From assembly GCF_964275005.1 (NCBI RefSeq), contig NC_092686.1:11901032-11965031 (forward strand): 64,000 nucleotides of DNA. The letters are read 5' to 3'. Origin of the DNA: Diadema setosum (Eukaryota > Echinodermata > Echinoidea > Diadematoida > Diadematidae). The translations under genes and the position numbers were made by a program. The stretch's first letter is position 1; each line of letters starts with the position of its first letter. The notes beneath the pieces are model-generated. The model had not been told where the DNA came from, did not search any database, and saw only the letters and a program-made list of their open reading frames with translations. Shown piece after piece: positions 49,601 to 61,425 of this stretch.

Positions 49601-52600
49601 ACAATGACAGCTTTTCTCGCACTTCCATTCGTCTCCCATATAGCTTGCATTTTATGTGGTGATTGACTATCAAGCCAAACAGAATGTTTTCTCAAAGCAT
49701 GGCTATGTTGGTGTCTCAAAATATTGTGGCACACAGGGGGTTTATACCATGGCACATAAAGAGTCAACTGTTAGGGGACCAGTGATCCAAAATGCCGTAG
49801 ACACAGTACTGAAACAAGTTGCTCATGGTAATAAGAGAGTCAAAGTTAGAACTGATGTGTCGATAACTGGTCAGGAAGTAGAATAGTGATGTAGAATATC
49901 GATCCCCTTTATTAATCCATCAGCTAAGATATATTCTGAATCCAGTCCTGAATAGTGAGTGATTTGGTGTAGCCCTCACATTTGCCATGAATTGTCTTCT
50001 AACATATCTCTCCATAAAGGTCAATAATGCAACATTGAGCCCATCAATGGGGTATTGAAAATATTACTGCCTTATTTTTCGAAGAAATATTACCTACCTT
50101 TTGTAGCAGTGTTGTTTATTTAATTATGAATTTTGTGTTCGGCATGTGCTGAGAAAAGTGTGATGATTGATGCAGAATTCCTTGTTGATATGTCTTGACT
50201 TCGACTATAGTGTACAACTTGTATATCACCAATATATGGGAAATGCGAGTACTAGTGGAGAGCAGAAAGAACACAATAAAGTCATGTTCACACGATAACT
50301 TGTCTGTAGTCAAACTCCTATAATGTGGCAATGCATGTGAGCAGCAGCAAGATGTACATCACACTTGTCAACTCTCTCTGCCTGTGAATCTGTGATGTTT
50401 GTAGGTACTAGTGCTGGGTAACAAGAGAGACATCCCCACAGCCTACGATGAGAAGGAGCTAATCGAGAGAATGAACCTCTCCGCGATCCAGGACCGGGAG
50501 ATCTGCTGCTATTCCATCTCGTGCAAAGAAAAGGAAAACATCGGTAAATTACTCACTTAAACTGACGCTAAAATTGAAATTGGTCCATACAGATAATCTT
50601 TGCACCCATTTACTGTATTTCTCTATTTCGGTCAAGAGGTGATGTCATAAACCCATGATATTATCATACAGAACTACATGTTTAAAAGACTAAAAAAAAA
50701 AATAATGAAAGTACAGTTGTACATGTACAGAAAAGTACAGACACGTATTGATTGGAGTATGTAGATTTAGAAGAAGGACATAAAGCAAAACTCAAAAAGA
50801 GGAAATTCAAAAGCAATTACACTTAATTTTTAATAAGATATAATCATCTTCTTACCTGGTAATTGCACACACATACACAAAGATATCTTTATTTACAATA
50901 TGTACATTGTACATACATTTGCAAGTCAAGGAGTGTGCTCTTACTGGAGAGGCCAATTATGATAGCGCTGCCATGACATTGGTTAGATGTCCTTTCAAGT
51001 TTTCGGAAACTGGCTGGTCTGTTTTTCCATTGAATGCCCAACAATTCAATGTCATTCACATGTTTGTCAAGCCCTAGTGTCATGAGTCTGATTCCTCCAA
51101 GTTTTGCACTTGATGCTCTTGGAACTGCATATTGATGTGTGAACACAATTTACAGAACTTGGAGGGAAGAGATTCCTGACATGATCTGCAAAATTCCTCA
51201 TTTCTATTTGACCACTGAAGCAAATTGAATTTTTTTGGGACATACGGTAAAGCAGTTGGATATAATGAAACCCTCTAACAAGACGACTTTGTAGATCTAA
51301 AATCTTCATATTTCTTTGTTGTTATACACGTACCCTGATATAGCGAGATAATTGTTACAACTGTGTATTTAGAGAGGCATGTGCAAGACCTTTTTCAATC
51401 ATTGCCTGGTGTACTCAGAGTGTACTCATTTACCTGGACTTGTCTGTGTACAATTTGTATGCACATTGATACATGTAAAGGTGAATGTTATCTAAAAAAT
51501 TACACACAAAAAACAAGCCAGAAACCTCAGGAAAGCAGTGAGTAAACTTTAATGAAGGTTCTTTCCCATAGCTGTCAAGATACTGTATGTGTGGATATTA
51601 TCTGCAGCCCCTAACCATGTCAAATATATTTAAAATCAACAGGCAGTGAACAGGAATGCCTCAGAGTAATACATCTTGTAATTTTGTTTGTCTTGGTTTG
51701 CTGCTAGCATTATGCCAATTTACCAAGCCACTGTACTCCGTCAGCAGTTTCTGAGTTCTTGTTCTAAATGAGTTGCCCCAATCAAAAGTGTTCCATTCTA
51801 GTATGTGCATGTGACATCCCAGTTTCTCGTCAGTGTTAGTATGGATAGAATCATGAAAATCTTCTTGTTGTAATGTAATGACACATTTTGAATATTGCAT
51901 CTGAGATAAAGTATATAACAGTGGTGGATCCAGAGGGGGGCGCACCAGACGCGCGCCCCTCTTTATTTTTTGTTAAAACAAAAGAAATAAAAAGGAAAAA
52001 ATGGGGGGGGGGGCCTCTTGTGCCCCCCCCCCCCTTTAATTTTGTAAAGGCACCTCCCCTTTACGGAAATCCTGGATCCGCCCCTGTATAATATACATAA
52101 GTTAAATCCATCACACACATAGTTCCCTTAACTCGTTGAAGACTAGTCCCAAGTATTGACCGATTCTGTGACGCGCTATGTGTATTTTTGGCATGGGCGC
52201 AGCCATAGTGGGTGTATCAGCCGACCCCCCCCCCCCCCCCCCCCGCACTCCCCCACCCCTCTCCCTACATTAGCACGCGCGCAGAATGAAAAACTGCTTT
52301 AGCCAATAGGCGTCTCGTACTGAGTGCGCGAATGCTTGCTTAGTGCGCGAACCTTTGTTACAAGTGCGTGTAAACATGTTGCCCCGGGGTGGGGGAGAGC
52401 AGGGGGGGTCGGCTGATACACCCACTATGGCTGCGCCCTGTGCCATAAAATGTCTGCTGCCCTCAACGAACCCGAATCGGTCAATACATGGGCAGGTCTC
52501 TCTGGAAAATGCCTGTTACAGCAAAATCAGCTCATTCTCTATGGGTAATAAAAGCAGTAAGTTCACTGTGTGCAGTAAGTATAATTTTGATCAAATACAG

Positions 52601-53185
52601 AAGATTTCCCCTGGCTGCTGATTTGATTTCAGTCAGTAAGCATTTGTCCAACAAGTGAATAGGAATGCTCATATGCATGGCTCGACACTAACTTTTTTCT
52701 TTGGTGGCCTGAGAGAAAAATTTGGTGGCCCGAAAAAAACACAATAAAAAACATTAAAAGTCCTTTTTTTTTTGTAATGAGTCAAATATTCAAGTTTTAT
52801 GATAGTAAGAATTAGAAGTTGGACATATCTACTCAACAAACTTGCAACGCTCACTCTCAGGCACTCATTCAGTCCTTTTCATCCATCCTTTAAACAAATT
52901 TAACTGCTAATTTCCGGCGCAAAAAGTTACGAATTTATTGACATACTTTTCAAAAAATTTTGGTGGCCCGAGGCGGGCCACCAAATTTGCCCTTTTTGGA
53001 AATTTGATGGCCCGACTTTCATTTTTGGTGGCCCCGGGCCACCGGGCCACCGTTAGTGTCGAGCCCTGTCATATGCAAGCAGAATTATTTCATTATCAAA
53101 TATCCATACCTTCTTTCTTTTTCGTCTTCCAGACATCACGTTGCAATGGCTGATACAGCATTCAAAGTCAGGAGGAAGTCGCTAG
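43549..53185 (+). CDS. ARL8: ARL8, Arf-like lysosomal small GTPase, complete (187 aa)
   Basis: ARL8 binds GTP on lysosomes and recruits kinesin adaptors and tethering factors to move and fuse them. Six exons (43549-43671, 45484-45564, 46919-46992, 48142-48235, 50405-50543, 53133-53185) sum to 564 nt, 187 aa, against 186 in human ARL8B. The N-terminal amphipathic helix ([17 protein letters not shown]) replaces the Arf myristoylation glycine, as the family expects. P-loop GLQYSGKT is 27-34, switch II WDIGGQ 70-75, NKRD 130-133, SCKEK 163-167. The rest is nearly identical to vertebrate ARL8 ([38 protein letters not shown]). It ends SKSGGSR rather than SKSRRS. All junctions are GT-AG and in frame. 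The introns carry hAT and other MITEs. ARL8A and ARL8B arose in vertebrates, so no suffix is used. Confidence 0.97.
44849..44930. repeat. Dispersed repeat, copy 1 (related copy at about 52125-52540)
   Basis: TTAACCCATTTAGGGGGCGA is followed by the perfect 16-bp palindrome CCCGAGTATACTCGGG, then GTCT.TGG.AAATGC..GTT and AGCAAAATC. The latter part matches 52489-52525. Confidence 0.5.
45484..45564 (+). CDS. ARL8: ARL8 exon 2 (residues 42-68)
   Basis: Acceptor CATTCGCAG|TCAGG, donor ATAAAG|GTAAGT. Contains the switch I threonine in [12 protein letters not shown]. Confidence 0.96.
46590..46614. repeat. (AATTC)n microsatellite
   Basis: Five units of TTCAA in ARL8 intron 2. Confidence 0.85.
46919..46992 (+). 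CDS. ARL8: ARL8 exon 3 (residues 69-93)
   Basis: Acceptor TTCATTGCAG|CTCTGG, donor TATTGT|GTAAGT, phase 2. Encodes [20 protein letters not shown]. Confidence 0.96.
48142..48235 (+). CDS. ARL8: ARL8 exon 4 (residues 93-124)
   Basis: Acceptor CATTCCATAG|GTACATGG completes the split valine codon; donor ATTCCA|GTAAGT. Encodes [20 protein letters not shown]. Confidence 0.96.
49379..49767. mobile_element. Compound fold-back element in ARL8 intron 4
   Basis: Arms at 49379-49448 and 49490-49563 are inverted copies over about 70 bp (GCAAAATATGCAAACTTGGC, ACTGAGTCAG, TGGCACATGAAG on the left). The right arm begins TTAACTCTTTATGTGCCATG, and its exact reverse (CATGGCACATAAAGAGTCAA) occurs again at 49748-49767. 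This looks like two overlapping or nested copies of one TTAA-ended family. Confidence 0.6.
50405..50543 (+). CDS. ARL8: ARL8 exon 5 (residues 125-171)
   Basis: Acceptor TTTGTAG|GTACTA, donor AACATCG|GTAAAT, phase 1. Encodes the NKRD and SCKEK guanine-binding motifs. Confidence 0.96.
51919..52086. mobile_element. hAT-like MITE (168 bp) in ARL8 intron 5
   Basis: CAGTGGTGGATCCAGAGGGG on the left pairs with the reversed right end CAGGGGCGGATCCAGGATTT. CAG(T/G)GG termini fit hAT elements. Flanks GTATATAA and TATAATAT are similar but not an exact 8-bp duplication. The inside has opposed G and C homopolymer runs. Confidence 0.7.
52148..52492. mobile_element. Outer inverted-repeat unit enclosing a second element
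   Basis: CCCAAGTATTGACCGATTC (52148-52166) matches in reverse 52474-52492 with one mismatch. It encloses the perfect inverted repeat at 52195-52437, so one element appears to have landed in another, or the unit is itself a multi-layer palindrome. Confidence 0.6.
52195..52437. mobile_element. MITE with perfect 37-bp inverted repeats
   Basis: GGGCGCAGCCATAGTGGGTG and onward TATCAGCCGACCCCCCC at the left is perfectly inverted at 52401-52437. The arms being identical suggests recent movement or gene conversion. The centre carries the repeat shared with 39842-39925. Confidence 0.8.
52677..53068. mobile_element. hAT-like MITE immediately upstream of ARL8 exon 6
   Basis: The reversed right end is CAGGGCTCGACACTAAC and the left end is ATGGCTCGACACTAAC. 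An 8-bp duplication TCATATGC flanks it exactly (52669-52676 and 53069-53076). CAGGG ends plus an 8-bp duplication identify hAT. GGTGGCCCG motifs repeat inside near both ends. No ORF. Confidence 0.85.
53133..53185 (+). CDS. ARL8: ARL8 exon 6 (residues 171-187, stop TAG)
   Basis: Acceptor TTTTTCGTCTTCCAG|ACATCACG. Encodes [17 protein letters not shown]. The hAT-like MITE at 52677-53068 ends only 64 bp upstream of this exon. Confidence 0.95.
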
Positions 53186-54751
53186 GTTGGACTGCTGACA
53201 ATCCCTTGTCTACTGGCAGAGTATCGCGGGAGATCAACGCCGACCAACATAGATTTGAATGAATTTATTATTATTATTATCGTCGTCTATTGTGTATATT
53301 ATGTTAGATGAACAGTAACCAAGATGTCAGAGAAAAACTACTGCTATTTGTAAAAACAGCAACAAAACAAAACAGACAAAGAATTACCCTTTTTTTTCCT
53401 TGGGAGGGGGATCTATACAGTATATCTCCTTTGATGTGTCTCTTCTCTCACAACTTTGTTGTGAGTGGGCCCTGGTGTAGTGTGCATAATTTATCCAACT
53501 CGGAGACTGTGTTTGGATGTGTTGCACCAGTGGATTGAGAATACGCTAGTGTAGTGGTATTTTGACAGCTACCATGAGACATTGCTGTATGTACATCTGT
53601 ATATTCATAACGTCACCTAGGCTACTGCACCACACAAAGTCCCTCCATGTATACCAGTGTACATTCCTTCTTTGCAAAGCTGCAAATAATGTGTCCTTTG
53701 GCTCCCCCAGTTTCCAGACGCTCAGTCATATGTAGAATATACTCTTATGGGTTCTTCCCCTTTTCTTTGATGCGCAAATGTCCCATTTTGCCAGCGCTGA
53801 GGAATGCACATTGTTGTCTGAATATGAAACAAGCCCTACGCAACTCGGTGCATTTACTTGTAACCCGCACATAGTGATATTGCAGCATATTTTTGTTGCT
53901 ATATTTGTAGTTAAACAAGCATAATCAGAAATCATTGATTTACCAAGTTGCATGTTTCAGCAAACTCATGCTGTTTAGCTGACAATGGCTGTATACTATC
54001 TACATTCAACTTAATAGATGTTTTAGTCTTGCTGACATTTTGAAAAGAACATTGCATCAAAATATAATTCTTCCTTGGACATGTTAAGAGAGGACACTGT
54101 ACTCTTTCATGTGACTGTTGTGCTTTTTCAAGAGCTACTCTTTTTTTTTAACCACTAATCATAGATAGTTTCTGCTTGATTGAAGTTTATTGTCAAGACA
54201 ATAGAGAGTGAAGTGATGCCATGTATTCTGCAGCTAGCTCTTGGTGATGAGTTGTCTTAGAATGGCAAAGTCTATGCATTTATTTATTTTGACATTTGGA
54301 CATACCTGTGCTATTGAAGCACAGTAGGGTTTGAGAGCAAGTTGGCAGAATATATTCTTGGTTATCTTTTCGTGTGATCAAGTGACAGGCAAAAGGGTAT
54401 GTTCACGATATTTGTACAGTGTTCTAATCAAGTGTAATTCATATACATGTATTTCCAAGTATTTCTTGAATATTTTCAAATGCCATTTGACCTTTGTAGG
54501 AATTTTTTGACTCTTTGCAACATGTTAAGTTCAGTGCGTGTGAATGTATAATCTCCATCAGTTATATGTGTTGATCATGTGCTTTACGAAGGAGAGTGAT
54601 TAAACAGTTCACTTGTGTCTATTGAAATATATCATAGTTTGCACCTCTTATTATGTAGTGAGTGTTCTGGCCCTCAAAAGGAAGCAATCTTAATTTGGTG
54701 CCTGCAGCAACACCCTAATTTATTTCTCCTGCCCAGTGAGGAGTATTAGAC

Positions 54752-54918
54752 CAGTGCTTCTCAATCAGTGGGCCACGATGTCTCCCCAAAATGAAAAAAA
54801 AAAAAGAAAGAAAAAAAGATTTGTATTCGATCTGCACGTGTATAATGTAGTTGGGCCTCAAAAACCTTTGTAAGGCGCCAAAATTGGCCTCGGGTTAAAA
54901 AGAGGTTGAGAAGCGCTG
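54752..54918. mobile_element. hAT-like MITE (167 bp)
   Basis: CAGTGCTTCTCAA and, reversed, CAGCGCTTCTCAA bound the element. Flanks GTATTAGAC and GTATTACAC form a target duplication with one mismatch. The termini resemble hAT Charlie/Tip100-type ends. Confidence 0.8.
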
Positions 54919-57729
54919 GTATTACACTAAACCACTTGTCTTTTGTACTCTCTTCGGTTGATGGGTCATCGAATGATCTGTAGGGGTTAAGGACTGAGTG
55001 ATCTATTGTGCAGCATGGCACGCCAGGAGGACTATTAAGTGTACGATAGCTTGTCACCTTGGGCGAACCACAAGAGGTTACAGGGCATTAGGGAAAATAT
55101 TTATACCACGTGCTTGATTGTACATTTAGGCAAGGACCACATACTTCTTTATTGGGCATGTGCCCCCATAGACGTCACTTGCCCGACACTAAGTTTCAGT
55201 TGCCCTTGGCGGGCGAGGTCAAGGTTTTGTCAATCGCAAGTTTTGCAGGTGTGCGAGGCAGAGCGCTCCGGGTGAGGAGTTCGTCACGACATGACGAGCG
55301 TTGGGATCTTCTTTCACAGTAGTACAGACCAAGAGTTGATGCTGACCTGCCAGGTTCTCTCCTGTTTCACATCGTCTCCCCCGGCCCACTGCCTGTATCG
55401 AGAATAGCTCCGCACCTCGAGTCCAAGCTAATGCTTTGGATATTTATAAGCAAGACACTGTAGAGAGCAGAGGATGTGGCAAGTACACCAAACCTTCAAT
55501 AATTATTCCATCTTTATGGCTCACCCTTGGAAGTTGTGAGCAGACTCCTTTCAGGTTTAGTGACAAGACGATCTGAATCTGACTTGCTCGACGAAGTCAC
55601 CGTACTCTCAAAACTCCGTACCTTTCATTTCCTAAGCTGATACGACCACAAATTCTGCCGTACACTGTGGACGAGACAACTTTGAACATGTGACCTTATG
55701 ATTTCTCATCTTACAGGTTTGATGATATTCCCCTTTTATTAATTCTCCTTGCTATGATGCACCAATGTGAATGATAATGTCTCGGCGAAAGGGATTGGCA
55801 TGCCAGTAAATGTGTGGGGTTTTTTTTGTTGTTGTTGTTTTGTTTTTTTTGGCGGGGGGAATAAATCCATAGAAATGACTCCTTTATTTTGCCACAATTG
55901 TGGCAGTGTGAAGACGTTTGTCTATAATATGTTCTGGCGTGTAATACAATGTAAATAGATAAACATACATACGTACATGCATACTATATGTTGTGTCTGT
56001 CTGGTTCTGTGTGTTTTCATTCACTACTGTAAGTCAGTTTCAAATTGTGTTTTATATGAGATTTTGATCAATATTATGAAATTATGTGATCATTTGGTAG
56101 AAATTTTCCTTGTGGAATCCACAAGGGCACTAGTCTTTGATAAGTTCATTGATTAACTGTCCGTTTGTAGCTCGCTCTTAATGAATTCATCAGCGTCCAA
56201 GTTCTGTACATATTGTACAGATCTGGTCAATGGGAATGATACCAATCAATTTTATGTTTGTGTTCCTCCAAGATATCCTTGTCGGGAAATCTTTAAAACT
56301 GGTATTTTCGTGTGCTTGTGTACTTCATGTTATGAAAAAGAAAAGAAGAAATGTATAGGCTTGAGGATTAACAGAAATTGAACTTTTAAACTCCTACTAC
56401 CCGGTTTACCATGATGATCAGAATTTCTGTCATTCACACACACTAATATAATGGGCCATGGATGTCAATGTTATCATATCAATTGCAGCCATTTATCCAT
56501 ACTGACTGATACTGCTGACAAGGCTGCCACATGCACTTATTAAACGCGTACAGGGACAAAACATTTCATTCTTAGAGATACTAAACTAACTTGGGGGGAG
56601 GGGAAATCCCTGTGACTCTCAAAACAATCATTAAAAAAAAGAAAGAAACTGTCTATCTTAAGTAGGATTCAAAGACCTTTCAGCCAAGAAATTATTTGAG
56701 TCGGCATGATAAGTAATGAAATAATCAATGCCTAGTAATGATGAATACAGTTTCACTCAAATGAACAGGCTAACCATCTCTGAATGACTCAAGTAGATAG
56801 CAGGTTTCTAGAGTAGGATACTCTATGGTGAGAAACGATTTGAGTGAAGAACATCGCATTCGGGGGCTGGAAGTCAATAATTGTGGCACGAAGTTGAACT
56901 CATTGTTTACTTTTCATGTTAAAAGGTATAGTCAGTTGAATACATGTGACAACATTTTTTCAAGCAAAGAAAATGAGGTTGTTGGAGTTTCTTGTCTGCA
57001 TGCTCAATATATATTGCCCCTTATCTTTACAGTTGCTTTGATAAGGGAATATACAAGTGTATTTAATTGTGCATGATTTGTTAGAAATTGATGTTTCAAA
57101 ATCACAGTAAGAATGTGTAACATTTTGGTTCATGTACACAAAAGTTGTCAAGACTTCCGAGATGGCACTGATAAATATACCTGGTACATCGTTCACTTCC
57201 AAGATTCCTGCAATTTGATTTTTCAACAGATACAAGTATTAAGTCCTTTCTACATACATTTTACAATTCGTCAGGCTCAAGTGACTGTTCCAACATTGCA
57301 GGTTACTATTAAGCTATCAGTTCCGAGATAGTATGTGCAGAGATATATTAAGGGTCCATCTACGGTCACAGTACTGTATAACTCTTAGCAGTTGTAGGTG
57401 TATACTGTAACATGTAGACTGAAATTTCAGCAGTTCAAGAAAGACAAATTGGCTGTGTGTGTTTTGGTATATGAAGAGAGCATTCTGGAGGGAAATTCGT
57501 ATTGATAACAATGTTATTAACGATGTGGTTGAAGTACAGTAGAGGTGAATTAACATTTTCATTTCTGTGTCAAAGACCCAAGTGCAATGAATTCAGCTAA
57601 AAACACCAATTTGAATTTATTTGCTTTATGGGATATGATCAGCGTTAACAATAAATTCAACACAGAGTAAGTTCTGTCTACTGTTTTTTCCTTCTGTCGA
57701 CCTATGTCGTAAAGTCTTGCAGTTGGGAG

Positions 57730-58123
57730 TTAAAGGGACTTTACAATTCTGGTTGAGGTGAGGATTTAGCTTTTAACATTTTGCGAAATATTCAGAAACC
57801 ACTCTGAGATATCAAAGAGCATGCAATTCTTAGGGGTATCAAAAGTTTATTTGATGAAAATCGGTTTTGAAATGGCAGAGATATCCAAAAATCAAGGTGA
57901 AACAAAGAGATCCTTTAAAAAGGCATGGCCTGTCACCTTTTATTATTGTCACTTTTTTCTTTAATATCTCGGCCTTTTGAAAACCAATTTTCATCAAATA
58001 AACGTTGAATCCTTCTTAAAATTACATGCTCTTTCATATTTCATGAGAGGTTTCTCATTATCTCACTTAGGAATGTTATAAACCTGAATCCCCACCTCAA
58101 CCAGTATTGTACTGTCCCTTTAA
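57730..58123. mobile_element. TTAA-type MITE (394 bp)
   Basis: TTAAAGGGACTTTACAATTC and TGGTTGAGGTG on the left match, reversed, TTAAAGGGACAGTACAATAC and TGGTTGAGGTG on the right. Further in, GATGAAAATCGGTTTTGAAA is loosely inverted at 57980. No coding capacity. Confidence 0.7.
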
Positions 58124-58508
58124 TTCCCAAAGCTTGATCATGTTTTGTTTTGTTTTGTGTTTTTCTCTCTCCCTTTCTTTTACAAACTGTGAGATCTCTT
58201 CGATCTTGCAATGAGATTTTGATACATGGTATTGTAAATTGTTGCGTAATAGTACAATAGTTACAATTAATTTACTACATAGCCACGAGACCCAATGATA
58301 GTCAACCGAGCGATCAGTCGGAATAAATTTCTGGTACCACAAAGGTCAATACAATAATTATTGCGTCTTTGCTCTCTTAATCAAGGAGCCGTATCGCCCT
58401 CTGCCCTAACACCCCGTTTGGTGTGAGTTTTGTATCATTGTGGTTTGGTGAACTTGTGACTGGTATGACAGCATTATTGTGACAGACAGCCAGTTGTACA
58501 GTATGACA

Positions 58509-58712
58509 TACAGTCAACCTTGTTTTAAGTCGACCACGCATAAGTTGAATAATCGCCAAAGTCAAAGGTTTTGTTTTTTGTTTTTGTTTTTTCAAGTCCT
58601 CTTCTCTTTATATTCTACCGGTTTTTATTACTCTGAAGTGGAATTTTCTCTCAAGGCGAAACTATTTCTTCAGTCCAAATGGATATATTCGACTTAGGCA
58701 AGGTTGACTGTA
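58509..58712. mobile_element. Tigger/pogo-like MITE (204 bp)
   Basis: TACAGTCAACCTTGTTTTAA then GTCGA matches in reverse TACAGTCAACCTTGCCTAAG then TCGA; TA flanks both ends. This is a different family from the 4598/5272 pair. Confidence 0.75.
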
Positions 58713-58872
58713 TGTTTGATTCTGCCAGAGGTTCCTTTAAAACTTGCGAATATAAATCTCCACCAGAGAAGTAAAAGAAAAAGTCTCTTTATTGATCCTG
58801 ATGGAATCCCATTTGCTCATTTTCCACTAATTATTAGTAACTTGTTACGTATTTTCACCTGTTCAGATGCTC

Positions 58873-58875
<3 letters not shown>

Positions 58876-58949
<74 letters not shown>

Positions 58950-58963
58950 ACACACACACACAC
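58876..58963. repeat. (CA)n microsatellite
   Basis: About 88 bp of CA with one TA interruption. Confidence 0.95.
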
Positions 58964-60902
58964 GGACAAGAAAAAGGTACATATTGTGGGGGTTCTATCG
59001 TATATTTCGCTTTAGTCAGGCATTGTGGGGGGGGGGGGGGGGGGAATAACATTGTGGGAGTATCATGGATTCATGTCTGTTGGGAGAAAACAACGGGGTA
59101 CCCTACAAGTACTTGTTGCTAATTTGTGCGCTCGCACGCGCACTCGCACGCGCACTCCCACAAATCTCCCTGATTGCTTTTTTGGACCCTAACGGATTTT
59201 AATGTGTGAATGTTGACAGCTCCACAGATATGATGACACAAATAGGACCTTCGTGACTTTCGTTATAAAATTCACAGACAGCAGTCGACATATACATGTA
59301 CATTGTATATCAAATACCCCCGTGTTACATTCAGTACCTCCCCTGTGACGGTCATCGCGGAGATTTACTGGTGTTGGTGTTGGGAATATGAAGAAACGAA
59401 TTGCACAAGTTACATAACCAATGACAGGTAAAATTTCATCGAGACACACCCTCACACACACACAAACACATTTTTGTTTTTCAATAATCTTTACTTGATT
59501 TCATAATTCATAAAAACATTTGTCTTGAATGTATCCCGACAATATACAATCAACAATAATTACTCAATCGAAAAATGATCAATGGGTACGTGACCCAAAA
59601 ATCATAACATCCATGTTAAATCTATACATAAACTTAATTCCACGTACACACACAGAAAAACCCTCCTTAACTACCCCTCCCTTGCAGTTCTTATAGGGTT
59701 CCCGCTCACATCCTAATAAAACACTTCAATAGATCATATGTAAATTCCACAATGTATTCATGCCCTGTAATAATAAATGTAGTCACTAATCATAGGCGTT
59801 GGCAGTATATAACAGAGAAAAAAAAAATGCCTAAATCTGAATCATTACAAAACCAGTTTATTTCCTTAAAAAAGTTCCAACCGCGCTCTATCAATCAAAT
59901 AAGCTTTAAAACACGATATTCACTAAACTCTTCAAATAATATTCCAATTAATCAACCTGTTCCCACTTTATTAAATGCAAACCTAATTTCCCTCTCATAG
60001 TTCTCGTAATTGCCAATATCTTTTCCTCCTATACATTTTCTACCGCATTTTGTATTCTTTTCTGAATTGTGATAAATGATGGTAAAATAGCTGTTTTTCT
60101 TGACTTAGAAATAATAATCATATATTATAAAAAAAAAAATGACAAGTTTCATTCTCACTGAACTACCGAACAGTCCTATTATGTCTGCCCAGTGCTTATC
60201 TTGTATTTCCGCTAGATCGTAATGTGGTATCGTAACTTTCCATTATCTTTAACTGTCTGGCATTGCAAAATACATTTTCATACATTTCTGTTTCTTGATT
60301 TCAAAAAGAGCACAAGCGATATGCTATAAAGCCAAATTTTAAAAGTTGTTATGTAGTACAAATCACTCCATGAAATCCTCTGTGTTAACTGAGAAGAGTT
60401 TTAGATCTCGGTCAAACAAATATTACCTATTTTTCTTCAGTAAACTCAAAATTATTTTGACAATCTTCAATCTTCAAATCAAACATTTTTTTTTTTTCAA
60501 ATTGTTGATAAAAACATACATTTTTGTGAATTTACATAATACATACACACACAACAACAACAATCAAAGGATGACTTCAAAGTTGTCCTCATTCGAATAC
60601 AAATCGACGTCACGTTCGATTTGATTTTCACCGATCAAAACCATTTTAATAAGTTTCCACGACATGATGTTATTGATCAAAAAGATGACAGTCACATATT
60701 CAAAATAAGGTGCTTATTTGATGTCATCGTCGCACAAGTATAATTGACTTGTACATTAAATCGCTACTTGAACTTCTTGAACTTATGAAAAAGAGAATGA
60801 ATTCTTTAACTTACCATAGTTTGTTATAACTCAACCGATATGACTGCAGAGAGAAGCTGTATACTAAGCTGGATTATGGATTGAAAACGTGTGTATGATA
60901 TT

Positions 60903-61425
60903 TTAAAGGAAACCTAAACCCAAAGAGAAATGTGGATTGAGTGAAAGCATAAAACATCAACAGTAATAGAACACATCAGTGAAAGTTTGAGGAAAATCGG
61001 ACAATCGATGATAATGATAAAAATAATGATATCATGTGTGGACAATAACATTAAGAAAATATAAAGAAAATTCAACATTCTTTCACTTTTCTAGAGTAAT
61101 GAATGAGCAATTGACTAACCGCTTTCAAAAAGCAGAGGGAATTATTACTATCTTTCACCCATGTGTCAGTATCAAGTTGATGGAATGTGTAATTTTAATG
61201 AAAAATGAATTTTTGTGGAATTCTTTTTTATATTTTCTTTATAATTGTTGTCCACACATGACGTCATGAACTCTAGTAGTCTCCTTATCCAGTCATTACA
61301 ACACCAAAACTTTAAAAGTTGATAACTTTTGCATCGATTGCAGATTTTCCTCAAACTGATGTGTTCTACTAATGTTGCTGCTTTCACTCAATCCACATTC
61401 CTCTTTGGGTTTTGGTTTATTTTGA
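60903..61425. mobile_element. Long-TIR element (about 520 bp)
   Basis: Left AACCTAAACCCAAAGAGAAA, TGTGGATTGAGTGAAAGC, ACACATCAGTGAAAGTTTGA and GGAAAATC recur in inverted order at the right end, giving arms of about 110 bp. The centre has GACGTCATGA and CTAGTAGTCTCCTTATCCAG, which links it to the 18254-18700 copy. Confidence 0.7.

Noticed and set aside
59480-60640. A LINE coding region on the minus strand
   Set aside because: Translations are broken by many stops and show no reverse-transcriptase motif I can name.
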